Shown here: one piece after another, positions 11,669 to 22,834 of the stretch
Layout of the letters: each line of letters begins with the position of its first letter
How positions within the stretch are numbered: position 1 is the stretch's first letter
Source: Ananas comosus
Lineage: Eukaryota > Streptophyta > Magnoliopsida > Poales > Bromeliaceae
Assembly: GCF_001540865.1 (NCBI RefSeq)
Contig: NC_033633.1
Coordinates: 7,177,486-7,241,485 of the forward strand
DNA: 64,000 nucleotides
Direction: 5' to 3'
Position numbers and translations under genes: made by a program
Notes under the pieces: model-generated
Database searches by the model: none
Seen by the model: the letters and a program-made list of their open reading frames with translations, nothing else
Told to the model about the DNA's origin: nothing

Positions 11669-12475
11669 TGTGAGGAAGTGAATTTTCGAAATTCGAGGAT
11701 TGTACTTCATTCAGGATCGACTGACTGTCGAGAGAATACCCTTCGTGGGAGTTAAGAATGCCCATAACACAAAAAGTGCTTTGGAGTTGAGTCCGCGAGA
11801 GCAAATAGGCAAAATCTGGACTCAGCAGATTTTTGCTCTCGGGGACCGGTCCCTGGAGGGAAGGACCGGTCCCCGTAGTTGATGGTCGCGGGGGAGGTCG
11901 ATGCGACCGGTCCCTGGCTGAGGGGACCGGTCCCCGTGCACGACACCCGCGAGAAGAAGCATAAATTTGGCTAAGTCCTGAAGGTTCCCCTTTCAGGAAC
12001 CGGTCTCTTAGGAGAGACCGGTCTCCTAGGGACCGGTCCGTCAGGTGAGGACCGGTTCCCGAACGCGAAGGAGGCCCCTGGCAGCGTGGGCTGCTCTCGG
12101 GGACCGGTCCCTTGTCGGGGAGACCGGTCCCTCTGGGCGAAAACTGCCCAATGAGGGCTGTGCAATGGATGAAAAGCTGAGGGGTCTAAATGCAAAATGG
12201 CCCTTATTAGAGTGGGCTGAGCCCTCTCTCTCTCCCTCACACTCTCATTTTACCCTTTCTCTTTCTCTCTTGCTCTCTCTCTCTCTTTAGAGAAGAAGAA
12301 AGAAGGAGAAAGAAAAAAAGAAAGAAGGAGAAAGAAAAGAAGAAAGAAGGAGAAAGAAAAGAAGAAAGAATGAGAAAGAGAAGGAGGAGAAGAAAAAGAA
12401 GAAGGCTAGGAGCATCTTCCTCTCCCTCTCCTCTTCCCATTGGTGTAGCTTAAGAGGTAAGCTACAAACCCTAGC
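11669..12475 (+). mobile_element. 5' portion of a family B LTR, inserted in element 1 integrase
   Basis: It begins TGTGAGGAAGTGAATTTTCG, matching the start of element 2's 3' LTR at 26435 (TGTAAGGAAGTGAATTCTCG). Ten ACCGGT palindromes lie at about 11838-12125. Then come CTGCCCAATGAGGGC, a CT-rich stretch, a long GA-rich tract (12290-12405), TCTTCCCATTGGTGTAGCTT, GGTAAGC and AAACCCTAGC. It is cut at 12476 by another LTR start. It may be the beginning of element 2's 5' LTR, but the flanks do not form a matching duplication (TCCAA before 11669, AAGAG after 31531), so that link is unproven. Confidence 0.8.
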
Positions 12476-13975
12476 TGTAATATACCGAAAATTCGGAAAA
12501 TAAATGTCGAACTTTAGTCAAATTGACCAAAGTGCGAGGATGGTACACTTCGGAAAGTCCGAAGGTGTTAAAATGATTAAAAGCGAGTTACGGGAGGTTT
12601 TCGAGAGCTATAGGATCAAATTCTGCAAAACTGCAGATTTTCAGCTCTCGGGGACCGGTCCCTGGTGGGAGAGACCGGTTCCCGAACGCGTATGAACTGA
12701 GACAGCCGAAAAATCGGCTAAGTCCTGAGAAATTAGCTCTCGGGAACCGGTCCCTACCTGAGAGACCGGTCCCCGAGAGACCGGTCCCATAAGGAGAGAC
12801 CGGTTGCACTGCGCGCAGCAGCTCTGACTGCGCTGGGACAACGTTCGGGAACCGGTCCCTGAAGGAGAGACCGGTCCCCGCCTGCGCGGAATGCCCAGTT
12901 CGGGCAGTGTTTTAAAGTGAAAGTTGAGGGGTTTAGCTGCAATTTTGCAACCCCAATAGGCTATGTATTGGGGTAAATGAGGGATTTCTCTCATTTTCAC
13001 CCTCTCATTCCCTCTCATCTCTTCTTCTCTCTCTAGAAGACAAAGAAGGAGAAGAAGAAGGCAAGGAAAGGAAGGAAAAGAAGACAAAGAAGGTGAAGAA
13101 GAAGCTTTTGGAGCAAAGAGGCTTCATCTCCTTCTTCTCTAGTGCAAGAAAAGGAAGCTTACAAGGTAAGCTTTAAACCCTAATGTAGTAAAACCCTAGA
13201 AATGGGTTTGAATGAACCTAGAGATGGTTTCTAGTGGAATATCTAGTAGTTTGAAGCTTTCTTTTTGCTTCTTTAGAGATCAAAACCATGGTTGAGCTCA
13301 AAGTGAGCTTCAACCCACCTCTAATGGTGAAATCTAATCTAGGGTTTTGGAAAGCCTAAGAATGGTTCTAATGGACTATTTAGAGTATAGTGAAGCTACT
13401 TTTACTTCTCTTTGAGATCAAACCCTAGGTTTGATGATGCTAAGGAGCTAGGGCACCCAAATTGGGGCTTTTTCTCACAGGGGTTTCTAAGTGCAATTGA
13501 CCCTCTAGAAACCTAATTGGGGGTATTTCCGACGCGTTCGTGCGCTCGGAATAGCATTACGAAAAGTCTATAGAAAGATATGGGCAAAATGGCCTAAGTT
13601 GGCTTCGTTTTGCCGCAGGTAAAGAACGAAGGATCTAAAAATCCCGAGAAAATCGTCGGAGCACCTAAAGGGACCTACAAGGTGGGTGGTGCTTTCCAAA
13701 CTCATTGAAATTCTCTCTATGCCTAATGTGTCATTCTTTGAGCATATGTTCTATATATTGTTGCATGCATTTTAGGGTAAAGTAATGATGAAATGTGATG
13801 ATTGCATGATTGTGAGCACGACTTGCATAATGAGATGGTTGAGAACCTAATAATGTCAAAACCCTAGATGTATGCATGAGAGAAAATGTGAGCACCCAAA
13901 GTGAGCAAAAGAATAGAGTGGCACAATGACATAGATCGAGTGGCATTTGAAAATGTATAGTAAAGTGACACTAGA
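12476..13975 (+). mobile_element. 5' portion of a family C LTR
   Basis: It begins TGTAATATACCGAAAATTCG directly after the AAACCCTAGC of the preceding LTR. Eight ACCGGT palindromes lie at about 12653-12880, followed by TGCCCAGTTCGGGCAGTG, a CT-rich and a GA-rich tract (13037-13100), GGTAAGC near 13164 and several AAACCCTA boxes. ACAAGGTGGGTGGTGCTTTCC lies near 13677-13697. Near 13975 it runs into inverted protease sequence of element 3. The exact junction is uncertain by some tens of bases. Confidence 0.7.
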
Positions 13976-15644
13976 GTTAGTGTGAGCCAAAGAACAGGGG
14001 CAACTGGGGGCAGAAACTCCCGAATGTCTAAAGAGATGATCGGCGTACAAACAACTCGTCCCGGATCCAACAAGGGATACAAGTGGGAATGCCATGCAGC
14101 TCGGGCAAACAGCCCGGATCAGATGATATGAATGCGATGCACCCGTATCAAACAACTCTAGCCGAATACCAGAAGTAAAATGATTACCTGCGACCCACAT
14201 TCAACGCTGCTGCCGCCCTCAGTCTGGGCCCGCGTACATGCAGCCCGCTCGGGCTTCGTGACCCTCCGTCAGCGCTGGACAGGGGCGACCGTCCCTGTGA
14301 TGCGAGAAGACGTCCCTGGCTGGGCCTGGCGATGCTGTGCAGATGCTCCCAATGCAGCTAGGCAATGGACTCCGTCCGGCAGTCCGACTGGAAGTGGCCC
14401 TGCCTGGCCACACAAGAAACGCACCTTGCCCGGCTGCGTGAACACTGCCGCGGGTAATGAGGACCGCCACAGATCACGCAAGCGGGCCTGACGACGCTCG
14501 GGTCCTCCTCGCCTGAGTTAGACTGGCTACTGTCCTCGGGACTGCTCCTGCTCCGGGATGGGCCTCGGCGGCGCTCCGTGAGTGCGTCTGGCTCGCCCCT
14601 CAGTCGGGGCTCTTGCGCCCTTCCCTATTTCTCCAAGCCTCGCGACGCGTCCTGCAGATCCGCTGCCTCCTGCCTCCACAAATCAAGGCTTGATCCACAA
14701 AACCTCCCGGAATCTGAGGTGGGAAGGACTGCCCCACCAACGAAAAATAGAAGCGCAAGCCGCGCTCAAAGATCGCGGCCTTGGTCCTCGTGTCCCTCAC
14801 AACGACACGGTACACAGTGTAGTATCGGGAGAACTCCCTCGTTTACTCGCATCTGACCGATCATCCTGCGCAAGCTGCGCAAATCCGGCTCCATCTTCCT
14901 GCTTGACGCGGTAGGAAGTGGTGCGCCAGAAGAAGCTCCTTGAACCTAGTTCCAAGTAATCGCTGCCAATCGTGTTGGGGTTGTCCTGGGAATCCAACCA
15001 CCGAACGTACCGGCCGCGCCGTCCAGGAAGTGGCTGAGCGAGCCACAACTGCTGTCCCGCTCAGCCCCGCTCACAAAAAGTATCTCGAAACAGCTTCTCC
15101 ATGTGTAGGCAACCACCTTCTTCAACAAGTCTAGTGGCGACGGTTCTCGGCCATCGAATGTCCTCGGGCTGACCTCCTACAACTCGCTGAGGCGCTCCAT
15201 TAAAGCTCGATCTCCGCTCTGCTCCCTCGGCCATCACGGGGAATGCTGCGCCCTGTCACGGTCTCTGAAAGGTAGGCGCAGCCACCTCCTCCGACCCGGT
15301 GGTCGCCGGTGCCGCACGTGAAGAAGTGGCGGGGGGAGCGCCGCTCGGTGCGACATCCACAACAGGGGCTGGCGTGTAGGACCCTGGTCTCCCTCGATCC
15401 TGCTGTCTGCTGAAGATAGGAGGTCCTCAAGATGCTGCATCCGCCGTCTGCCGCTGTAGCCACTCGGCCTTGTCGCCTGCGCCGCGTTGCGGGTCTGCTG
15501 CGCCAAGAGATCAGTGACGACCGCTACCTGGCCCTCACAGTCACGACCTCACTTAAGCATCCGATAGTAGCGCGAGGTCATCAACCTCCTCGGGTGAGCG
15601 CGCATCATCCGCCCCGGGCAGACTGGGAAGCGTGTAATCGGCAT
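13976..15644 (-). pseudogene. gag: Gag and start of protease of element 3
   Basis: This minus-strand relic is in the same family as element 1. The gag start reads MPITR on the minus strand (ATG at 15644), as in element 1. The capsid region is recognisable in pieces, for example WLAQPLPGRRG and ELGSRSFFWRTTSYRVKQE at 14797-15048, and ATKAAIFERGL-like sequence at 14600-14815. The protease motif LFDTGASHS lies near 14130-14160, followed by LDIREF near 14020. Frameshifts break it into many short frames. The sequence ends within the protease near 13975 at the junction with a plus-strand LTR. RT, RNase H and integrase are absent. Small plus-strand ORFs here are shadows. Confidence 0.8.
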
Positions 15645-15970
15645 CGTCACTACAAAACATAAAAGCGCAAGTTAGTAACCCACGCTATCGCACCCCGCCG
15701 CTCAAACAGATAAAACCCAAACCATGCCCGAAAGTAAGAAGTGTCCTCACTTACTAACTTCCCGATGTTACTGTTGTCGCCGCAACTAACCCTCTGCGAA
15801 GTTAGAAAAGCCATACACTCCGATCAAACTCTAACTTTTTAGAATTATCAAAACCCTAATTCATCAATACTTTCGCTTACAAATCAATTAAGACCTCGTC
15901 TCTCCGCAGCCTAATTCCTAAAGTTCCAACCGGCCTATAGGTTCGCTAGGTCCACTAAGACTCAACCCTA
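15645..15970 (-). other. leader of element 3
   Basis: On the minus strand this lies between the primer-binding site and gag. It resembles the leader of element 1, with the TTGTAG motif just before the gag ATG. No coding content. Confidence 0.6.
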
Positions 15971-15982
15971 GCTCTGATACCA
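15971..15982 (-). other. primer-binding site of element 3 (initiator tRNA-Met)
   Basis: The plus strand reads GCTCTGATACCA, the reverse complement of TGGTATCAGAGC. It is eight bases from the end of the LTR at 15991, the same spacing as in element 1, and it fixes the minus orientation. Confidence 0.93.
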
Positions 15983-15990
15983 AATTAATC

Positions 15991-18688
15991 TGTCACGCCC
16001 GGGACCGGCGAGGCCCTCCGTAGCGGTGTCCAGACCGCATATGTCTACACATATAAGGCGTCCTACAATAAAAAGCGTAAGAAAAGCGAGAAAAGTAGAA
16101 CAAGTAGAAGAAGTGGAATAACAGCAACTAATGATATCAGAGCAAATAAGTTCTAGCCATCTACACCAAGTAAAGCAGATAAGGCATAGACAATAGAGCG
16201 GAAAGCATAAGGTTAAGTACAATATCGTCTCAGTACAAAAAAATTGGTGGTCTCTATACATGTACGGGTAACAACTTCGCAACCTCTCACAACAAAGATA
16301 AAAAAAAAAAAAGAAAAAAAATAAAAACGAAACACGCAGAGGTAGACCACCTATCGGAACGATCCCTCGGTAAGCACGCCGTAGCCCGAGGCGAGTACCC
16401 CTTTCCGCGATCCCTGGGCCTCATCCACTGAGGTGGAAGCTCTGAAAACATCATAAAAAGAAGGGCTGAGAACTATAATTTATCTTCCAGTGGCAAGACT
16501 GACCTCAGCTCTTGCTCCACTAGCCCCAAAAACAGGGTAAGCTAACGATAATAATGAATAGCAATAAAGGAGCATATACATAAACTCGCCTTGAAAGAAA
16601 AGCATAAATGACATGCGAGTCACTGTGTCGTCGAATAAGTATGATGTCAACCCAAAAATGCGACAGCTATTCTATCAGTATCAATTAAGTCCAATCACAC
16701 TAGTTTAATTTGTGAACCTTTGTCAATATCATAAATGTTGTAGTTCTAAATATGGCAAGCCACTATTACTACACGTCTCACACTATGCCTATAAAGCATG
16801 TAATGTAACCCCGACTACTAAGTCTATTCTGAGTAGTGATCAGTCGGATTCCTTCGAAACCCGTCGTCGATTTCCATTCCAATTATGCGGACTTACCCAG
16901 GTAGTCAGCTTGCTTTGCCGCCTAAGTGCCCTGTGGTTAGCCCGACATTCCTACTGATGTTCTGTCCCAGCTCGACCCCGTAGCTTCGTCAATTACCGCC
17001 ACGAGCCGATCAAAAAGTGCACGCAGGTAACTCCGGTAGTGCGCGTGTAGGGAAGCGACCCTCACAACGGCGTGGGGCCGAATGAGCACAAATGGCCAAG
17101 CAAGCATAGTCCAACGTCTCAAAATTTTCAATCCTTCATGTCTCTTAACATGGTATCATAACTAGCATCCGAAGATCTAGTCTAAGTCACATGCGAATCG
17201 TTCAACAGTTGCTACGCCTAGTGCCCCTTGATGGCACACTTAGGCAATATGTTCGACACGGTTTTCCAAATCCCTCAAGCGCCTATCCACCTAGGTCTCA
17301 CAAGTCCTGGAGCAAGGCGCATTGAGACATATAGCTCAATCAATCACATTGATATTCAAGGGGTCGATGCCTATAATTCTAGCAATTGTCAACTTTCAGT
17401 CCCAAAACGTAGTTTAAAACGCATGAGTCATAGCTCCATATACTCTCTAGAATTCATGAAATCAAACCTTGTTTTATATGAATGCCTAAATGCAACCAAA
17501 AGATCTCTCTACTACATAGAGGTCAAAAATTCATCATATATAACTATGCATTTTAAGATTCAAAATCATAAATAAGAAATACATTTAACATGAAAATGCA
17601 TGAAATTATTAGGTAAACAAAAGCACTATCACAAATATGAGAGTTTTCGCATAATTATAGGCTAGGGTCAAACGCCGACCACACAACGAAGCTTTTCGTT
17701 GGCTCCAACGGAGTTTCATACAAGGCTTTCTAGCCACCTAGAGAACATCAAAAAGAGTGTCATCCAAACGAACGAGAGAGCGAAAGCTCAAACATTAAGC
17801 ATCTAGCAAAAATGGGCAAAACTCACCTCAAGAGAAGAAATCTCTTCCTATGCTCCAAAAGAGAGCTAGAACCCTTCAATGCTAACCTAGAGGATGTCTA
17901 ATCCAACCAATCTAGCTCAAAAAGCTCCTAGAAGGCAAATGCCCGAAATAAACCCTAATTATCCATTTCTAGGTTGACTACTATACAAAGATCAAAACCA
18001 AAATCTAGAGGAAAAGAATAGAGGCCACCAACCCTTCTTAGAAGACCTCACAAGCGTTCAAAACCGTCTCAAGGCCAAAGAGATCTCTCCTCAACAAGCT
18101 CCAAACCCAAGTCCAATAGGTGGAATTAGCTCCAAAAACCCGAAAAAGGAGCAAACAGCAGGGGGATTTAATCCTCTAAAAACCCAAGCAAAATCAAAGA
18201 AATGGAGAGGGAGGGGTGTGAAGGCTCCCTTACCTCTTCTCCCTGCCAGGATTGCCAAGCTCAGGGGAGCCCAGCGGCGGGGGGGATACAAATAGAGATT
18301 GCACAACACGCGAAAAACCCCCGCTAAGTTCTAAACGGTGCTCAGAATCTGCACTGGTACCGGTACACGGGCGCCGCGTATCGTACACCATCTGCGAAAA
18401 ACGCCCAGCCGAGCTCGTGTTTGGCTGAGAAGCGGGCCAAAGTCGATGGCTGCTACCTGTACAGCCATCACTCCCGCGGTACCCGCGTACACAGCCCTCT
18501 GAGGCAACCCGAGAGTAACAAAATCCGATTTTTTCGGTTTTTGTGCTCCGCTTTAAACCTCAACTTCTCGCGGATGCGAGCCATAGGTCGCGAACACTGT
18601 CAACGACCCACCAGAAAAGTCTGAATGCTCAGCAGCAACAGCTCGAACACTCGAACCTCGCAATTTGCAAAGGTCCAGTTGTGTTACA
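15991..18688 (-). mobile_element. 5' LTR of element 3 (family A variant with GTACCGGTAC palindromes)
   Basis: Read on the minus strand it starts TGTAACACAACTGGACCTTT and ends in a GGGCGTGACA-type terminus at 15991, next to the primer site. At 2698 bp it is close in size to the family A solo LTR at 43654-46346 (2693 bp). The CGAGGTTCGAGTGTTCGAG start and the ATATGCGGTCTGGAC end match family A. The palindrome array differs: 18350-18500 carries GGTACCGGTACACGGGC and related GTAC-flanked words instead of GACCGGTC. The row of small ORFs inside it is not coding. Confidence 0.85.
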
Positions 18689-18789
18689 CTAGCAATCCAT
18701 TCTTTAGCTTTACACTCTTTATTCTTTATACGTTCTTTATGCTCTCTGCTTTAGCTTTAGTGAGTCTCATCATTCTTTATATCACTTCA
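18689..18789. other. short unassigned stretch before the gap
   Basis: About 100 bp of T-rich sequence with repeated TTCTTTA words. Nothing recognisable. The ORF that runs from it into the N run is artificial. Confidence 0.5.
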
Positions 18790-18889
18790 NNNNNNNNNNN
18801 NNNNNNNNNNNNNNNNNNNNNNNNNNNNNNNNNNNNNNNNNNNNNNNNNNNNNNNNNNNNNNNNNNNNNNNNNNNNNNNNNNNNNNNNN
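18790..18889. other. assembly gap of exactly 100 N
   Basis: Exactly 100 N, a conventional length for a scaffold gap of unknown size. The relation between the sequences on either side is therefore not established. Confidence 0.98.
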
Positions 18890-20215
18890 GCCCTTTATGA
18901 CACTCTTATTTTTCTATGTCAAAGCCATGGCAACTATGTTCCAACAGTACAATATCCAAGTCATAATCCTCACCAGAGATATATTTTTACTTGCAAAGTA
19001 AAACACCTTTCCCGTATGCATGCATTCTACTCATATAGCTCTACTATATAGTGAAATTTTCATAATACACAAGACAGCATTTTAGTGTGCTCTAAAAATT
19101 CATATTAACAATCCATTTGCATAGAAATGAATTTAAAGATATTTACAACAAGTAGAAGAGCATAGGGGCCATTTCGCCCATTTCCACGAAGCCAAACCCA
19201 CCGATGGAAACAACTCCTCGGTGCGCTCCCACGAGGCGTGTCCTCTAGTCTCCTAGTACCCATAGAGGTATAGAAAACATGTGTCATACGAGCGAACGAA
19301 CAATACTAGCTCAAACATTAAGCCTAATCAAGCATAGGTGCAGGAAACTCACCTCTAGTGCAAAAATCTCTCTAACGCTCCAAATGATGCTAGGGCTCAT
19401 CCACTCCAACCTAATGAACCTCTAATCCACTCAATCTAGCCTTCAAAAGCCCTAGATTCAAAATACCAAATAAACCCTAATATTACACTCTAGGGTTTCA
19501 TCTCATGAAATCCAATAAAACTCAAATCTAAGAGGAAGATAGTGTAATGCTTACCTCTTAGAAGCTTCAAATCAAGCTCTAAATCTTTAAATCCAAGATC
19601 TATCCTCCACTTAGTCTCCAAATCCAGCTTGAGGCTTCATCCATTGGTGGAAAATGGCCACCAAAGGGCAAAGAGAAGAAGATCCATCAAAAACCAAGCA
19701 AAAATGGAGATCAAAATCAAGTGGGACAGGTGCGAGCTTCACTCACCTTCCTTGCCTCTGGTTCCAGCACAAAAAAGGCCCTAAGGGGCGTGGTGCTGTT
19801 ATAAAAAAGCCCACAATCGCGAAAAACCCTGCAGACCAAACTGCACAAAAACTGCCCTCCTTGTACCGGTACACGGGCTCTTCTACCTGGTACCAAGGCC
19901 GACGAAAATGCAAACCCGAGGCTCGGGTCCGGGGTCTGCGGCTCTGTACGGTACAAAGCCCGATGGCTGCACCGGTACAACCATCAACCTTGTACCCGTA
20001 CAAGGGCCAGTTTGTTCCGGTACTAGCCCTGCTGCAGGTGCCCGAGAGCTATCCAAAAATTCTAATTTTGGAATTTTGTGAAGTCCCACTCCAACATCCT
20101 CGGGATGTGTTGCAGGGGTCGGAACACTATCAACGACCTCCAAAAACTGTGGGAATGCTCCAAACACAATCAAAACACTCGAATCTTGCGATTTGCTAAG
20201 ATCCAGTGTATTACA
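18890..20215 (-). mobile_element. partial minus-strand LTR with GTACCGGTAC array
   Basis: On the minus strand this begins TGTAATACACTGGATCTTAG at 20215, a diverged family A start. An array of palindromes follows at 19863-20030 (TTGTACCGGTACACGGGC and TGCACCGGTACAACC types). AAACCCTA boxes appear inverted near 19468-19500. The other end lies in or beyond the gap. The 181-codon ORF at 19654-20199 crosses the palindrome array and has no domain. Confidence 0.7.
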
Positions 20216-21235
20216 GGTGTAGACCCTAGTTACAGTGTGTCCTGTATGGAGAGGATGATCTAGCTCACAGTCTGGTTTTAGGTGGCATAGCCATCCAATC
20301 CCCACATGGAGGGGGATTGTCTCGAGTACTCCGGAGTGTTGCGCGACTAGGACCACTTGAGGTCCGGACCACATGGAGGTCCGCAAACGGTCCGGGCTTG
20401 GGTGCACGTTGGAGCTCCCCCACTTTGGGAATGAAAGTGTGATCATGGGCGAGCCCTAGGGCCTGGCCACAGATTGGGTAAATGAAAGGTTATTGATGTC
20501 ACTTGAACATTGCTATTCGAACATGGATCGAATTGTTAGCATGTTAAGCAAACCTTTATTATATGATGCATACATCTTATTCATGATTATGGGCCATAGT
20601 AGCATAGTAGCATAGTTTTTCCTGACTACTGCTTTACAGCTTTCAGAGTATATATCTATCTATCTATCTGCTGTTACTTGTGCCCACTTGGACCTAGTGG
20701 GCGAGATCGGCAGAGTCAGCGGCCGAGCCCACTGGAACTATCGAAGATAGTTCTCACCCCACTCTATTTCCAGTGGTAGGTTCAGGCTGCAGAGACGAGG
20801 ACCGCTGGCCAAGGGCCGGGTCCGCGCCCGACCAGTGAGACCGTGGTAGTATAGTAGCTTTCCTTTTTGCATTAGCACACCTATGTATTGAGAGAGATTC
20901 ATGTAGGTGAGGTTGGAGAGCTATGTATTTTGAGGATCAAATGTATTCACTTTGGAAAATGATGTAAATGTAGAGAACGCAACTATTGTAATGGTTAGTA
21001 AAGTACTCTCTTTATTTCACTCGTATATCTTGTGCATTACTTGCTCTTCTTGTTGTCGGCACTATTTGTGCCCTCGTCGGGTGTGTATGTTTAGAATTTA
21101 ACGTCCTGGGTAAATTCTTGTACACATTCCTGTTGTTGAGCCTTGGGCGGACAGGGGAGGTGCTGTCCGTTCGGCGGTCCGCCGCCGCGGCCAAACCGTG
21201 CCAAACTGGTAGTGGTTTCGGGGCGGGGCGTGACA
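20216..21235 (+). mobile_element. 3' portion of the 5' LTR of element 2
   Basis: It follows the 3' LTR (about 28067-28525 and 31004-31531) step by step: GACCCTAGTTACAGTGTGTC, TTTTAGGTGGCATA, GCGCGACTAGG, GAGATCGGCAGAGTC, ATAGTTCTCACCCCACTC, GTGGTAGTATAGTAGC and the terminus GGGGCGTGACA at 21235. A primer site follows. The upstream part has been displaced by the inverted sequence ending at 20215. Confidence 0.88.
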
Positions 21236-21243
21236 GTCTTTTG

Positions 21244-21255
21244 TGGTATCAGAGC
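21244..21255 (+). other. primer-binding site of element 2 (initiator tRNA-Met)
   Basis: TGGTATCAGAGC is complementary to the 3' end of initiator tRNA-Met, eight bases after the LTR end at 21235. It proves that 20216-21235 is the end of a 5' LTR and not a 3' LTR. Confidence 0.94.
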
Positions 21256-21601
21256 GATAAGAGCAAGTAAAGAGAGTTTAGGATAACCTAGGAGACCCTA
21301 GGTTGGCAAGCCTTAAGGTTATTGGTGCGTGAGCAGAACGTGAACCTATAGCGATGGCGGAAGTTAATTCGATTGGGTCGAAGTTGGTATAGGTCTCTAG
21401 TTGTGATTAGAGACGGATTCGAGTTGTGTGAGTTCTTGTCTTGAGGTGGTTGTGTCGGCGGCCGACGACATGATACCAAGAGCCTAGAACAAGTACACTT
21501 GTGTGCTTCTGCCCAATTGTGTTGATGAGTCATCATGTGTCGTAATTACGACGAGGTAATTGGTTAAGGTGACTGACCGAGTAATTGCGTTTCAGGGGCT
21601 A
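21256..21601 (+). other. untranslated leader of element 2
   Basis: No gene is supported. The frame is open from 21560, but the Gag-like protein starts better at 21602 (MSPRRYTRR), which gives the same kind of basic N-terminus as element 1 (MPITRSQ). Confidence 0.6.
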
Positions 21602-22834
21602 ATGTCTCCAAGACGCTACACGCGTAGGACTGCACCAGCACCGACTCCTGAGGTGCCCGAGCAGGAGGAACCGAGCGTGATCGATCGGTTGCAAGCGCAA
21701 GTGACCGCGCTGACCGACGTGGTGCAGCGCCAGGAGACCCGATTCGAGCGGCTCCAGGATCTATTGGAGCGGCAGATCGCGACGGCGGCTGCGACGGCAA
21801 ATGAAGGCGGTGGTCCGCCCGCACCCTCGACTCATATACCTAGAGCGGCAGAGGGTGAGGGCATAGCGGCGGTTCCGGTGACGGCACACCCACCGCCAGC
21901 GATCGCACCACAGGCGGCATCGGGATCGGCTACACCCGATGTATCGACCGAAGATGTGGAGGGGGAGCGCGCATTGGCGGCTCTTATCAAGTTCAACAAG
22001 TTCCATCCGCCAACTTTTGAGGGCGAGAAGGTGGAACCGGAGATAGTCGAGTCTTGGATCGACTCGATGGAAACCCTCTTCGACGACTTGCGTACCTTGG
22101 AAAAGGACAAGGTGTACCTCGCCACCCATTGCTTGGAGAAGGCGGCGAAGGTTTGGTGGAAGCATGTTAAGCGGGATCGGCTTCCCGACCTTCCGCCGAT
22201 GTTATGGGAGGAATTTAAGCGGGAGATGTTCGCCAATTATTTCCCCGATACATTGAAGCGGAAGCTCAAGGAGAAGTTCCGCAAGCTAGAGCAAGGGGAC
22301 CGCTCAGTGGCGGAGTATGAACAAGAATTCTCCCATATTATCGATTGCGTCCCGGATGTTGTCAAGGATGACCGGGACCGGGCCGAGTGGTTCTTGCGAG
22401 GGCTTCGGCCGGGAATCTATAAGGCTGTGCAAATACTTAAGCTCACAACCTTTGCTTAGGTCTTTGATCGAGCGCTATGGGCGGAGCACGGAGACGCCCA
22501 CGTTCGGGAGAAGCGTGAGCTTTTGGCGGAGTCCAAGGACAAGGGCAAGAAACGCCAAGGCGGCGGTAGTTCGGGTGGTCAGACACGTTACAAGAAACCC
22601 CCGAAGTATCCGCGCACTCAACAAAAAGGCGGTGGAGCGCGGCGATGCATTGTATGCGGCGGGGACCACCCGGTCTCGCGCTGTGAACAAGGCCGAGGCA
22701 AATGCTACAAATGTGGGCAGCCGGGACACTTCATTCGAGATTGCCCGGGAGGAGGAGCCTCACCTGCCCCTTCGATTGCATCGGCGCCGGCGATTCCGGC
22801 TCACTATGGAGGAGCTTCACCGACGGCCGCGTCG
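21602..22834 (+). pseudogene. gag: Gag of element 2, one in-frame stop
   Basis: In order: a basic start (MSPRRYTRR), a Gln- and Glu-rich coiled region (VIDRLQAQVTALTDVVQRQE), and a capsid-like part (PPTFEGEKVEPEIVESWIDS, YLATHCLEKAAKVWW, FKREMFANYFPDTLKRKLKE, VAEYEQEF). An in-frame TAG stands at 22457-22459, and the frame then continues unchanged. Two zinc knuckles follow, [13 protein letters not shown] and the canonical [14 protein letters not shown] near 22703. The boundary with Pol is approximate because both are read in one frame. Gag would package the element RNA; here translation would stop about two thirds of the way through. Confidence 0.93.

Noticed and set aside
19654..20199. 181-codon ORF near the assembly gap
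   Set aside because: It crosses the GTACCGGTAC array of an inverted LTR, with other open frames over the same bases; no domain.
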